Source: Reticulitermes speratus (taxonomy: Eukaryota; Arthropoda; Insecta; Blattodea; Rhinotermitidae). From it: DNA of 64,000 bases. The stretch lies in the NCBI GenBank assembly GCA_021186555.1, contig JAJKFL010000007.1:62001-126000 (forward strand), written 5' to 3'. How positions within the stretch are numbered: the stretch's first letter is position 1; each line of letters starts with the position of its first letter. The position numbers and the translations under genes were made by a program. The notes beneath the pieces were generated by a model. It made no database searches and was not told the DNA's origin. It worked only from the letters and a program-made list of their open reading frames with translations. Below are positions 1 through 13,165 of the stretch, in pieces.

Positions 1-3000
1 AACCGAAAACTACTAAATAACCGAAAACTGCTAAATAACCGAAAACTGCTAAATAACCGAAAACTGCTAAATAACCGGAAACTGCTAAATAACAGAAAAC
101 TGCTAAATAACCAAAAACTGCTAAATAACAGTAAACTGGATAATAACAGAAACTGCTAAATAACAGAAAACTGAATAATAACAGAAAAGTGCATAATAAC
201 AGAAAACTGCATAATAGAAAACTGCATAATAACAGAAAACTGCTAAATAACAGAAAACTGCTAAATAACCGAAAAATGTTAAATAACCGAAAACTGCTAA
301 AAAAAGAAAACTGCTAAATAACCGAAAACTGCTAATTAACCGAAAACTGCTAAATAACAGTAAACTGCTAAATAACCGAAAACTGCTAAATAACCGAAAA
401 CTGCTAAATAACCGAAAACTGCTAAATAACCAAAAACTGCAAAATAACCGAAAACTGCAAAATAACCGAAAACTGCTAAATAACCGAAAACTGCTAAATA
501 ACCGAAAACTGCTAATAACAGTAAACTGCTAAATAACAGAAAACTGCATAATAACAGAAAACTGCATAATAACAGAAAACTGCATAATAACATAAAACTG
601 CATAATAGCAGAAAACTGCATAATAACAGAAAACTACTAAATAACCGAAAACTGATAAATAACCGAAAACAGATAAATAACCGAAAACTGCTAAATAACC
701 GAAAACTGCATAATAACAGAAACTGCTATATAACTGAAAACTGCATAATAACAGAAAACTGCTAAATAACCGTAAACTGCTAAATAACCGAAAACTGCTA
801 AATAACAGTAAACTGCTAAATAACCGAAAACTGCTAAATAACCGAAAACTGCTAAATAACCGAAAACTGCTAAATAACCGAAAACTGCTAAAAAACCGAA
901 AACTGCTAAAAAACCGAAAACTGCTAAAAAACCGAAAACTGCTAAAAAACCGAAAACTGCTAAATAACCGAAAAATGCTAATTAAACAAAAATTACTAAA
1001 TAACATAAAAAATTGCTAAATAACCGAAAACTGCTAAATGACAGTAAACTGCTAAATAACCGAAAACTGCTAAATAACCGAAAACTGCTAAATAACCGAA
1101 AACTGCTAAATAACCGAAAACTGCTAAATAACCGAAAACTGCTAAATAACAGTAAACTGCTAAATAACCGAAAACTGCTAAATAACCGAAAACTGCTAAA
1201 TAACAGTAAACTGCTAAATAACCGAAAACTGCTAAATATCCGAAAACTGCTAAGTAACCGAAAACTGCTAAATAACCGAAAACTGCTAAATAACCGAAAA
1301 CTGCTAAATAACCGAAAACTGCTAAAGAACAGTAAACTGCTAAGTAACATAAAACTGCATAATAACAGAAAACTGCATAATAACATAAAACTGCATAACA
1401 TGAAACTGCATAGTAGCAGAAAACTGCATAATAACAGAAAACTGCTAAATAACCGAAAACTGCTAAATAACCGAAAACTGCTAAATACCCGAAGACTGCT
1501 AAATAACCGAAGACTGCTAAATAACCGAAAATTGCTAAATAACCGAAAACTGCTAAATAACCGAAAACTGCTAAAAAACCGAAAACTGCTAAATAACCGA
1601 AAACTGCTAAATAACCGAAAACTGCTAAATAACAGAAAACTGCTAAATAACAGAAAACTGCATAATAACAGAAAAATGCATAATAACAGAAAACTGCTAA
1701 ATAACCGAAAACTGCCAAATAACCGAAAACTGCCAAATAACAGAAAACTGGTAAATACGAAAACTGTAAATAACGAAAATGCTAAATAACAAAACTGCTA
1801 AATAACGAAAACTGCTAATAACGAAACTGCTAATAACGTAAACTGCTAAAAACGAAAACTGCTAATAAATAAAGAAATGCTAATAACGAAAACTGCTAAA
1901 TAACGAAAATGCTAAATACGAAAACTGTAAATAACGAAACTGCTAAAAACCGAAAATCTAAATAACGAAAACTGCTAAATAACGAAAATGCTAAATACGA
2001 AAATGCTAATAACGAAAATTAATAACAGAAACTGCTAAATAACAGAAACTGCTAAAACGAAAATGCTAAATAACGAAACTGCTAATAACGAAAACTGTAA
2101 TAACGAAACTGCTAATAAGAAACTGCTAAATAACGAAATGCTAATAACAGAAAACTGCAAAAACGAAAATGCAATAACGAAACTGCTAAATAACGAAACG
2201 CTAAATAAGAACAAAATGCAAATAACGAAACTGCAAATAACGAAAACTCTAATTAAGAAACTGTAAAACAGAAAACTCTAAAACGAAAAGCTAAATAAAA
2301 AACTGCAAAAACGAAAACTGCTAAATAACAAAAACTGCTAAATAAACAAACTGCAAATAACGAAAACTGCTAAATAACGAAAACTCGTAAATAAACCGTA
2401 AACTGTAAATAACGAAAACTGCTAAATAACGAAACTCTAATAGCACGAAAATGTAAATAACGAAACTGCTAAATAACGAAACTGCTAAATAACGAAAACT
2501 GCAATAACGAAAACTGCAAATAACGAAAATGCTAATAACGAAAACTGCATAATAACGAAATGCAAATAAAAAACTGCAATAACAGAAAATGCAAATAACG
2601 AAAATCAAAAGTAACGAAAACTGCAAATAACGAAAACTGTAAATAACGAAACTGCTAAATAACCGAAAACTGCTAATAACGAAACTGCTAAATAACGAAA
2701 ACTGCTAAATAACGAAAACTGCAAATAACGATAAACTGCTAATAACGAAAATGAAATAACGAAAATGCAATAACGAAATGCTAATAACAAAATCTAAAAA
2801 CGAAAACTGCAATAACGAAAATGCAAATAACGAAAACTGTAATAATAACAGAAACTGTAATAACAGAAAACTGCTAAGTAACAGAAAACTGCTAAATAAC
2901 CGAAAACTGCTAAATAACCGAAAACTGCTAAATAACCGAAAACTGCATAATAACCGAAAACTGCTAAATAACCGAAAACTGCTAAATAACGAAAACTGCT

Positions 3001-3898
3001 AAATAACCGAAAACTGCTAAATATACAGAAAACTGCATAATAACAGAAAACTGCTAAATAACAGAAAACTGCTATAATAACAAAAACTGCTAAAAAAGAA
3101 AAATGCTAAATAACGAAAACTGCTAATAACAGAAAATGCTAAATAACCAGAAAACTGCTAAATAACGAAAACTGCTAAATAACCGAAAACTGCTAAATAC
3201 CGAAAACTGCTAAATAACAGAAAAACTGCTAAATAACCGAAAACTGCTAAATAACCGAAAACTGCTTAATAACAGAAAACTGCTAAATAACCGAAAACTG
3301 CTAAATACCGAAAACTGCTAAATAAACGAAAACTGCTAAATAACAAAAACTGCTAAATAACCGAAAACTGCTAAATAACAGTAAACTGATAATAACAGAA
3401 ACTGCTAAATAACAGAAAACTGCATAATAACAGAAAATGCATAATAACAGAAAACTGCATAATAGAAAACTGCATAATAACAGAAAACTGCTAAATAACA
3501 GAAAACTGCTAAATAACAAAAACTGCATAATAACAGAAAACTGCATAATAACAGAAAAATGCTAAATAACAAAACTGCTAAATAACGAAAACTGCAAATA
3601 ACCGAAAACTGCAAATAACCGAATACTGCTAAATAACCGAAAACTGATAAATAACCGAAAACTGCTAAATAACCGAAAACTGCTAAATAACCGAACACTG
3701 CTAAATAACCGAAAACTGCTAAATAACCGAAAAACTCCTAAATAACAGTAAACTGCTAAACAACAGAAAACCGCTAAATAAAAGAAAACCGCTAAATAAA
3801 AGGAAACTGCTTAATAAAAGAAACTGCTAAATAACAGAAAACTGCTAAATAACAGAAAACTGCTAAATAACAGAAAGCTGCTAAATAACGAAACCTGC
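1..3898 (+). repeat. 18-bp subtelomeric satellite, left arm
   Basis: Tandem array with consensus unit AAATAACCGAAAACTGCT and variants (CAGAAAAC, CAGTAAAC, GCATAAT). All open frames here come from the stop-poor repeat and are not genes. The variant order is the reverse complement of the array at about 13410-16727. Bases 1743-2870 are full of single-base deletions compared with the rest, as in a poorly polished consensus. The array ends at a clean junction with TTAGG. Confidence 0.95.
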
Positions 3899-6800
3899 TT
3901 AGGTTAGGTTAGGTTAGGTTAGGTTAGGGTTTGGTTAGGTTAGGTTAGGTTAGGTTAGGTTAGGTTAGGTTAGGTTAGGTTAGGTTGGTTAGGTTGGTTG
4001 GTTAGGTTAGGTTGTTAGGTTAGGTTAGGTTAGGTTAGGTTTAGGTTAGGTTAGGTTAGGTTAGGTTAGGTTAGGTTAGGTTAGGTTAGGTTAGGTTAGG
4101 TTAGGTTAGGTTGTAGGTTAGTTAGGTTAGGTTAGGTTGGTTAGGTAGGTTAGGTTGGTTGTTGGTTAGGTTAGGTTAGGTTGGTTTAGGTTAGGTTGGT
4201 TAGGTTAGGTTAGGTTAGGTGGTTGGTTAGGTTAGGTTAGGTTAGGTTGGTTAGGTTAGGTTAGGTTAGGTTAGGTTAGGTTAGGTTAGGTTAGGTTAGG
4301 TAGGTTAGGTTAGGTTAGGTTGGTTAGGTAGGTTAGGTTAGGTTGGTTAAGGTTAGGTTAGGTTAGGTTAGGTTAGGTTAGGTTAGGTTAGGTTAGGTTA
4401 GGTTAGGTTGGTTAGGTTAGGTTAGGTTGGTTAGGTTAGGTTAGGTTAGGTTAGGTTAGGTTGGTTAGGTTAGGTTAGGTTAGGTTAGGTTAGGTTAGGT
4501 TGTTAGGTTAGGTTAGGTTAGGTTAGGTTAGGTTAGGTGTAGGTTAGGTTAGGTTAGGTTAGGTTAGGTTAGGTTAGGTTGTTAGGTTTGTGTTGGTTAG
4601 GTTAGGTTGGTTGGTTGGTTAGGTTTAGGTTAGGTTAGGTTAGGTTAGGTTAGGTTAGGTTAGGTTAGGTTAGGTTTAGGTTAGGTTAGGTTAGGTTAGG
4701 TTAGGTTAGGTTAGGTTAGGTTAGGTTAGGTTAGGTTAGGTTAGGTTAGGTTAGGTTTGTTGTTGGTTAGGTTAGGTTAGGTTAGGTTAGGTAGGTTAGG
4801 TTAGGTTAGGTTGGTTAGGTTAGGTTAGGTTAGGTTAGGTTAGGTTAGGTTAGGTTTAGGAGTTAGGTTGGTTAGGTTGGTTAGGTTAGGTGTTAGGTTA
4901 GGTTGGTTGTTAGGTTAGGTTAGGTTTGGTTAGGTTAGGTTAGGTTAGGTTAGGTTAGGTTGTAGGTTAGGTTAGGTTAGGTTAGGTTAGGTTTAGGTTA
5001 GGTTAGGTTAGGTTTAGGTTAGGTTAGGTTAGGTTAGGTTAGGTTAGGTTAGGTTAGGTTAGGTTAGGTTAGGTTAGGTTAGGTTAGGTTAGGTTGTAGG
5101 TTAGGTTAGGTTAGGTTAGGTTAGGTTGGTTTGGTTAGTTAGGTTAGGTTAGGTTAGTAGGTTAGGTTAGGTTGTTAGGTTAGGTTAGGTTTAGGTAGTT
5201 AGTTAGGTTAGTGTTAGGTTGGTTAGGTTAGGTAGGTTGGTAGGTTAGGTTGGTAGTAGTTAGTTAGGTTAGTTAGGTTAGGTTAGTTAGGTTAGGTTAG
5301 GTTAGGTTAGGTTTAGGTGTTAGGTTGGTTAGGTAGGTTAGGTTAGGTTAGGTTAGGTTAGGTTAGGTTGGTTAGGTTAGGTTAGGTTAGGTTAGGTTAG
5401 GTTAGGTTAGGTTAGTGTAGGTTAGGTTAGGTTAGGTTAGGTTGGTTAGGTTAGGTTAGGTGTAGGTTGGTTAGGTTAGGTTAGGTTAGGTTAGTTAGGT
5501 TAGGTTAGTTAGGTTAGTAGGTTAGGTTAGGTTAGGTTAGGTTAGTTAGGTTGGTTAGGTTAGGTTAGGTTGGTTAGGTTAGGTTAGGTTAGGTGGTTAG
5601 GTTAGGTTAGGTGTTAGGTTAGGTGTTAGGTTAGGTTAGGTTAGGTAGGTTTAGGTTAGGTTAGGTTAGGTTAGGTTAGTTAGGTTAGGTTAGGTTAGGT
5701 TAGGTTAGGTTAGGTTAGGTGTTAGGTTAGTTAGGTAGGTTAGGAGGTTGGTTAGGTTAGGTTAGGTTAGGTTAGTTAGTTTAGGTTGGTTAGGTTGGTT
5801 AGGTTGGTTAGGTTAGGTTAGGTTAGGTTAGGTTAGGTTAGGTTAGGTTAGGTTAGGTAGGTTAGGTTAGGTTAGGTTAGGGTTAGGTTTAGGTTAGGTT
5901 AGGTTAGGTAGGTTAGGTAGGTTGGTTAGGTTAGGTTAGGTTAGGTAGGTAGTGTTAGGTGTTAGGTGTTGGTTGGTAGTAGTTAGGTTGGTGTAGGTAG
6001 TTGGTAGTAGTTGTGTGGTAGGTTAGGTTGGTGGTTGTAGGTGATAGGTTAGTTAGGTTAGGTTAGGTTAGTTGTTGTTAGGTTAGGTTGGTTAGGTTAG
6101 GTAGTTGGTTAGGTTAGTTAGGTTAGGTTAGGTTAGGTAGGTTGTTAGGTTAGGTTAGGTTAGGTTATTAGGTTAGGTTAGGTTAGTTAGGTTAGGTTAG
6201 TTGTTAGGTTAGGTTAGTGTTAGGTTAGTTAGGTTAGGTTAGTTAGGTTAGGTAGGTTAGGTTAGGTTAGGTTAGGTTAGGTTAGGTTGGTTAGTTAGGT
6301 TAGGTTAGGTTAGGTTAGGTTAGGTTAGGTTAGGTTAGGTTAGGTTAGTTAGGTTAGTTAGGTTAGTTAGGTTAGGTTAGGTTAGTTAGTTAGGTTGGTT
6401 AGGTTAGGTTAGGTTAGTTAGGTTAGGTTAGGTTGGTTAGTGGTTAGGTTAGGGTAGGTTAGGTTAGGTTAGGTTAGGTGTAGGTTAGGTTGTTAGGTTA
6501 GGTTAGGTTAGGTTTAGGTTAGGTTAGGTTAGGTTAGGTTAGGTTAGTTAGGTTGGTTAGGTTAGTGTTTGGTGTAGGTTAGGTTAGGTTAGGTTAGTTA
6601 GGTTGGTTAGGTTTAGTTGGTTAGGTTAGGTTAGGTTAGGTTTGGTTAGGTTAGGTTAGGTTAGGTGTAGGTTAGGTTAGTTAGGTTAGGTTAGGTTAGG
6701 TTTGGTTAGGTTAGTGTTAGGTTAGGTAGGTTAGGTTAGGTTAGGTTAGGTAGTTAGGTTGTAGGTGTTTGGTGTTAGGTTAGTTAGGTTAGGTTAGGTT

Positions 6801-6980
6801 AGGTTAGGTTAGTTAGGTTAGGTTAGGTTAGGTTAGGTTGGTTAGGTTAGGTTAGGTGGTTAGGTTAGGTTAGGTTAGGTTAGGTTAGGTTAGGTTTGGT
6901 TAGGTAGGTTAGGTTAGGTTAGGTTAGGTTAGGTTAGGTTAGGTTAGGTTAGGGTTAGGTTAGGTTAGGTTAGGTTAGTG
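3899..6980 (+). repeat. Telomeric (TTAGG)n array
   Basis: About 3.1 kb of TTAGG with frequent short variants (TTGG, TAGG, TTTAGG, GTTAG). TTAGG is the telomere repeat of most insects and other arthropods. The G-rich strand reads left to right, as at a right-hand chromosome end, yet DNA continues beyond it. The first kilobase is fairly pure and the last 1.5 kb increasingly irregular. Confidence 0.95.
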
Positions 6981-8250
6981 TTAGTTAACGTTAAGTTAAG
7001 TTAAGTTAAAGGTTAATTCGTATTTAAATTACTTTAAGTTACGTTAAGTAAGTTACGTTAAGTTAACTAAATTAAGTTACAGTTAAGTTAGAGTTCCGTT
7101 CAGTTAGTTACAGTTAGACGTTTAAGTTCCGTTAAGTTCAGTTCAGTTACGTCTTCCGTTAAGTTACAGTTACCGTATCCGTTACGTTACCTTTCCAACC
7201 AGTTACGTTCAGTTACGTTCAGTTATAAGTTAAGTTAGTTAAGTTTACGTTGTTAAGTAGTAGTTAAGTTATAGTTAACGTTAGTTAAGTTCATTAGTTC
7301 AAGTTAAGTTAGTTACCGTTACAGTTAGTTAAGTTCAGTTTCCGTTAGTTTCAGTTTACAGTTAAGTTAGTTTACGTTAACGTTAGTTAAGTTACGTTCA
7401 GTAACGTTCAGTTAGAATTTACCGTTAAGTTAAGTAAGTTAGTTACCGTTAAGTTAAGTTACAGTTAAGTTACGTTCAGTTACAGTTAAGTTAAGTTACG
7501 TTAGATCGTTCAGTATACGTTACGTTAAGTTCAGTTAGTTACGTAGTTCAAGTAAGTAAGTTAAGTTACGTTCGTTACAGTTAAGTTAAGTTCCAGTTAA
7601 GTTCAGTTAAGTAGTTCCGTAAGTTACAGTTAAGTTACAGTTCGTCTTAAGTTAAGTTCAGTTCGTTAGTTAAGTCAGTTAAGTTAAGTTAAGTTAGTTA
7701 CACGTTCAAGTTAGTTACGTTCAAGTACGTTCCGTTAAGTTAAGTTAGTTCAGTTAAGTTAGTTAAGTTATTAGTTACGTTCCGTTAAGTCAGTTCCGTA
7801 TAAGTCTTCGTACCTAATCGTTAGTAGTTACATACGTTCAGTTAAGTTACCTCCATTACAGTTCAGTTACGCAGTTAAGTTCCGTTCAGTACGTTACGTT
7901 CAGTTAAATAACTCAGTACTACAGTAGTTAACTCGTCTAAGTTCAGTTACGTACAGTTCCGTTCAGTTCCGTTCAGTAAGTTACGTATCCTAACGTTCCG
8001 TTAACCTAACGTATACGTTCAGTTAAGTAAGTTTTAACGTCCGTACCGTTACCGTACGTAACCTTACCGTTCCGAGTATTACGTAACGTAACTAATCGTT
8101 ACAGTTACCGTTAAATTCCGTTAAGTTAAACGTAACGTCATAACGTACCGTTACCAATTCCGTAACCGTTAACGTAACTTAACGTTAAGTTCCCTATACC
8201 TTCAAGTAACAGTCTAAGTTCGTAACCTTACCGTTAACTCTAACCGTTCC
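6981..8250 (+). repeat. Degraded GTTA-rich transition zone
   Basis: Irregular mixture of GTTAAG, CGTTA and CAGTTA words with no fixed period. It looks like telomere and satellite words blended together rather than a natural repeat. No gene is visible. Confidence 0.6.
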
Positions 8251-8984
8251 GTCACTTATCGTAATTCGTCCGAACCGATACCGTTCCAAAGCTACCGTAA
8301 CCCAAACTAACGTAACCTCAATCCAACTATACCAACCCTAACGTCTAACCGTCACGTTCCAACCAGTAAACGTTCATAACCTCAACGAACTTCACTTAAC
8401 CTTACCACCTAACCACCTAAACTTCCTTAATCAACAGTTAACTCTCAACTTAACCTACATTCTACATACACGAACTACTAACCTAACTAACTAACCTAAA
8501 CCAAATAAACCTACCCAACAAACTATACCTACCGAATCAACTACACTTAACCGTATACTAATAATAACCTAATCCGTAATACCGTACCTTACATCCTACC
8601 TATCTAACTACCTAAGTAATTACGTTAATACCTAACCGTAACCTAACCTACAATCTAACCTACCTCCTTAATAATCTAACCTACCTATACAACTAACTAA
8701 ACCGTAACTAACTTCACTAACAACCTATCCTAACCTATCAACGTAACACAACCAGCAACCTCAAACCATCAACCTTACACGAACTAACCTAACAACCAAA
8801 CCTTACCTACTATCCTAACCGAACCTCAAACGCATCAGTACCACCGAACTTACTTAAACTAATCCTTAACCTAACTAAACTACCTCACTAACATAACATC
8901 TACTATCATACTTAACATAATTCCTACCATTAACGTTCCATCCTTACCTAAGATCTACCTAACTCTAACCTAACTAAATTTAGC
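8251..8984 (-). repeat. Degraded CCTAA-like telomeric sequence
   Basis: C- and A-rich sequence dominated by CCTAA and AACCTA words, the complement of TTAGG, with many substitutions and indels. It ends with CTAAATTTAGCTGTT, the same junction seen at 13160. Confidence 0.6.
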
Positions 8985-11925
8985 TGTTCCTATTACCGTT
9001 ATTCGTTTTACTTCAAGGTTCCATTCGTTAGTTTCAGTAAGTTCACGTTATTACAGTTTCATTTAAGTTCGTTACTTCAGTTTTACGTCTTCGTTTTCGG
9101 ATTACAGTTCGTTATTAATTCATCGTTAGCAATTAGTATTGCAGTTTCGTTATACAGTTCTGATTACAGTTCGTTAACGTTCGTATTAGATTTAGGTTCA
9201 TTTACAGTTCTTATTAAGCTAAGTTCCTTTTAAGGCTTTATTTACGTTTCGTTGTTTAAGTTCATGTTACTTAGATTTTCATTTCAGTTCGTTATTTCTG
9301 TAGTTCGCGTTAATTAGCAGTTTGAGTTATTCACGTTTTCGTATTTATCAGTTTCTTATTAGCGTTACGTTATACGTTCGTTTCAGTTGTTATTACAGTT
9401 GTTGATTTAGATTCGTTATTAGCACGTTATTGTTATTTCAGTTTTGTTTAGTCAGTTTGTTATTACGAAGTTCTGTTATTTAGCGTCGTTATTAAAGTTT
9501 AATTTCAGTTTTTGTTATTTACAGTTCTGTATTAGTTAGTTCTCGTTATTACCAGTTCGTTATTACAGTTTTCGTTATTACAGTTTATGGTTAGTAGCAG
9601 TTTTCAGGTTTTTAGAGTTTTCGTTATTAGCAGTTCGTTATACATTTATCGTTATTTAGCTAGTTAATTCGTTTATCAGTTCTCGGTTATTTATACTTTT
9701 CAGGTTATTTCAGTTTTGTATTACTGAAGTTTCGTTACGTCTTAGTATCTTACAAGCTTATGCTTCGTTAAGTTTCGTTATACGTTTACGTTCATTTACA
9801 GTTTTCGTTTAAGTTTCAGTTATAGCAGTTTTAAGTTTTCAGTTAATTTCGTTATTTAGTCCGTTTCGTTATTTAAGTTTTTCGTTATTAGGTTTTCCGT
9901 TTTTCGTTTTCGTTATTTCGTTTCGTTATTTAGAATTCGTTAATTCCGTTTAAGTTTCGTTATTAACGTTATTCGTTATTCGTTTTCGTTATTTACAGTT
10001 TTCGTTTAGCAGTTACGTTATTCAGTTCGTTATAAGTTTTGTTATTACAGTATCTGTATTCAGTTTCGTAATTAGCAGTTTCATATTTGTAGTTCGTTAG
10101 GTTCTATTACTTTCATTTTTGTAACGTTCGTTTTTACACATTTTTCGTTACGTTAGTTATTTCAGTTTCGATATTCAGTTCCTTAAGCGTTACGATTATT
10201 TACAGTTCTTCCGTATTGCACGATTTATCGTTATTTAGCCTTTCGTTATTAGCAGTTTCGTTAACAGTTACGATTTAAGCAGTTCGTTATTAACAGTTAA
10301 TTTCGGTTTTCCAGTTTTAACCGTTAAGAGTTTACTTATTAAGTTCGTTATTACAGTTCGTATTTACAGTTCGTTATTACTCAGTTTCATTTAGTTTATG
10401 TATCCGTTTCGTTTTACAGTTTTAATTAACAGTTAGTATTACGTTCTATTACAGTTTCGTTTTTAGTAGTTCGTTATTTAGCATTTCGTTATTAGTATTT
10501 GTTATTTAGACCTAAGTTTCCGTTATTAGATTTTCGTTATTACGTTTTCAGTTTACGTTTCGTTATCAGTATTCGTTAACTTTACACGTTCTTTATTCAG
10601 TTCAGCCTATATTCAGTTTTAGTTAATCACCTTTCTCTATTATCAGTTTTTCGTTATTACTAGTTACGTTATTATAGTTCCGTATACAGTTCCGTTATTA
10701 GAGTCTTTCGTTATTTAAGTTCGTTCCATAAGACGTTTCTTATTACTTTTCGTTATAAAGTTCGGTTATTTCAGTTTCGTTATTAAGTTCGTTATTTTCA
10801 TTCGTTACAGTTTTCGGTTATTCGTTTTCTGTAATTTCCTATTATCAGTTTTATGTTATATGCAGTTCGTATTAAGTTACCGTTATTTAGTCGTATTTGT
10901 TCGTTTTCGTTTTCGGTTATATTAGCGTTCGTTATATCAGTTTCGTTTTATCATTTCGTTTATCGTTTTCGTTCTTTAAGCGTTTTCGTTATATCAGTTC
11001 AGTCTATTCGTTAGTTAATCACTTTATCTAATCGTTTGTTATTAGCGTTTACGTTATTAGTTCGTATTAGTTCGTTATTTACGTTCGTTAAGCTAGTTTT
11101 GTTATAGCAGTTACGTTATTTACATTCGTTAAGGTTATTTACGTTCGTTATATTAAGCGTATTCGTTATTTAATTCGTTATTACTCGTTTTCGTTTACGT
11201 TTTTGTTATATCACTTTTCGTATTACGTTAGTTATTCAGTTTTCGATACATTTTTTTCGATTACGTTTTCGTTATTAGCGTTACGTTATTAAGTTTCGTT
11301 ATTCAGTTTCGGTATTCCTACATTTCGGTTTTCAGTTCGTTATTTTCAGTTGGTTATTAAGTTCCGTTATTACGTTTCTATTCAGTTCGTTAACGTTACG
11401 TATTTAGCAGTTTTCGTCTTTAGCAGTTCTTCGGTATCTTACAGTTCTTTTACGTTCGGTTATTACATTTTCCGTTCCATTCAGTTCGTATCTACAGTTC
11501 TGTATTATCGTTTCTTATCAGTTCCGTTATTATCACTTTTTTTTACAGTTCGTTAAGCATTCGTTATTCAGTACTGTTATTACAGTTGGTTATTACGTTC
11601 GTATTTACAGTTCTGTTATTTCGTTTCGTTATTTACAGTTCGTTATTTACGTTTTCGTTATTACATTTCGATTAGTAGTTCGTTATTACGTTTTCGTTAT
11701 TAAGTTCGTAAGCAGTTTTCGTTACTTAGCAGTTTGTTATTACCAGTTTTCGTTATTACAGTTCGTTATTATCGTTCGGTACCTTTAATCGTTTCGCGTT
11801 TACAGTTTGTTAACGTTCTAATCAGTTATGTTATCAGTTCTGTTATATCTTCTTTCGTTATTTCGTTCGTTTTAAGTTAGTTATTACGTTTTCGATCGTT
11901 CGTATTTGCAGTTTCGTATTTACGT
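8985..11925 (-). repeat. Scrambled copy of the 18-bp satellite (inverse)
   Basis: Words such as TTTCGTTATTTAGCAG and CAGTTTTCGTTATT recur without a stable 18-bp period. This is the inverse satellite with very heavy indel noise. The 68-aa frame at 11350 is not credible as a gene. Confidence 0.6.
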
Positions 11926-13165
11926 TCAACTTGCCAACTGTATAACTAATTCCGCCAGCAGTCCGTTACATATGTCATACGTATTACCTACCGACCTTTG
12001 TTACCGTTAACGTTCTAACGCAACCGTCACGTACGTACATCGCTTCCTGATCCTAACTATCCCGAAACCGTTAATAACCACCGCACTAGCTTAGAACCTT
12101 AACTGTAGTGCAACGCAGAAAGTACGGTTTTACTTTCCGTATACCACCGCTGGAACTTGAACCATTGAAACCAAACCAACCCCAACTACCTGGGAACCTA
12201 CCCAACTTTCCAACCAACCAAATCCCCATACACCTAACGAACCAACCCACCAACTAACTGCCTACCATCCACCTCCCAACCTTCTAACCACCAACTACCA
12301 ACCTATCTACTATCCATAACGACTATCCTAACTAAAACCTAACTCCCAACCCAACCCACCAACCCTAACTAACCTAAATAACCTACTAAACTACCACTAG
12401 ACAACCTAACTCAACTAAACCTAATAACATACGCTAACCTAACATATAATACTAACAATAACCTTAATATACCTTTAACTAATCTCGAAAACCTAACTAA
12501 CCTAGACCTAGACTAATAAGCCTCTTTATTATTAACTCCTAAACACGTTACCTTACCTAACCTAACCTAACCTATTCTGTTTTACCTATTCCTTCCTACC
12601 TAGTGATATTTATTTTTAACTCCTGATTTACCGTATCTATCGTAACTTTAAACCTAATCTTTATTTTACGATCGTAGCCTCTACTCTACGGAATTTATAA
12701 CCTAACTTTTATAACTATTTCTATTCTAACCTAATTAACTAAACCTATTGAACTGTTTTAATTTCTAACCAACCTTAAACCTAACCTAACCCCTTTTATA
12801 CATTCCTACAACTCTCCTTTACCTTTACTGATTTATACCCTAACTAATGAACCCTATCTACTAAACAAACACTAACCTAACTACACATCCTCCTACAAAC
12901 CTCAAATTATCCTATTAACCAACAACATTAACCAACCTTAAAACTCAATACCTAACTTTTCTAACCTAATGCCTACAACTTTCTTACTATCACTCCATTT
13001 CAACCATGCCCACCCAACCTACCGATAACTAACCTACAACTCTCCAACTCCTAACCACTAATATCACCAACCCATCCCAACCGAACCCAACCCAACCCAA
13101 CAAAACCCAACCCAACCTAACCTAACCTAACCTTACCTAAACTAACCTAACCTAACCTACCTAAC
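11926..13165 (-). repeat. Degraded then cleaner CCTAA telomeric repeat
   Basis: Bases 11926-12155 are an unreadable mixture. From about 12156 CCTAA words dominate, and the last 150 bases are nearly pure CCTAA before the AAATTTAGCTGTT junction to the satellite. The orientation is that of a left chromosome end. Confidence 0.65.

Noticed and set aside
336..3698. Open frames rich in LAVFGY or RKLLNN repeats in the left satellite
   Set aside because: They are translations of the stop-poor 18-bp satellite; no start context, domain or splice support.
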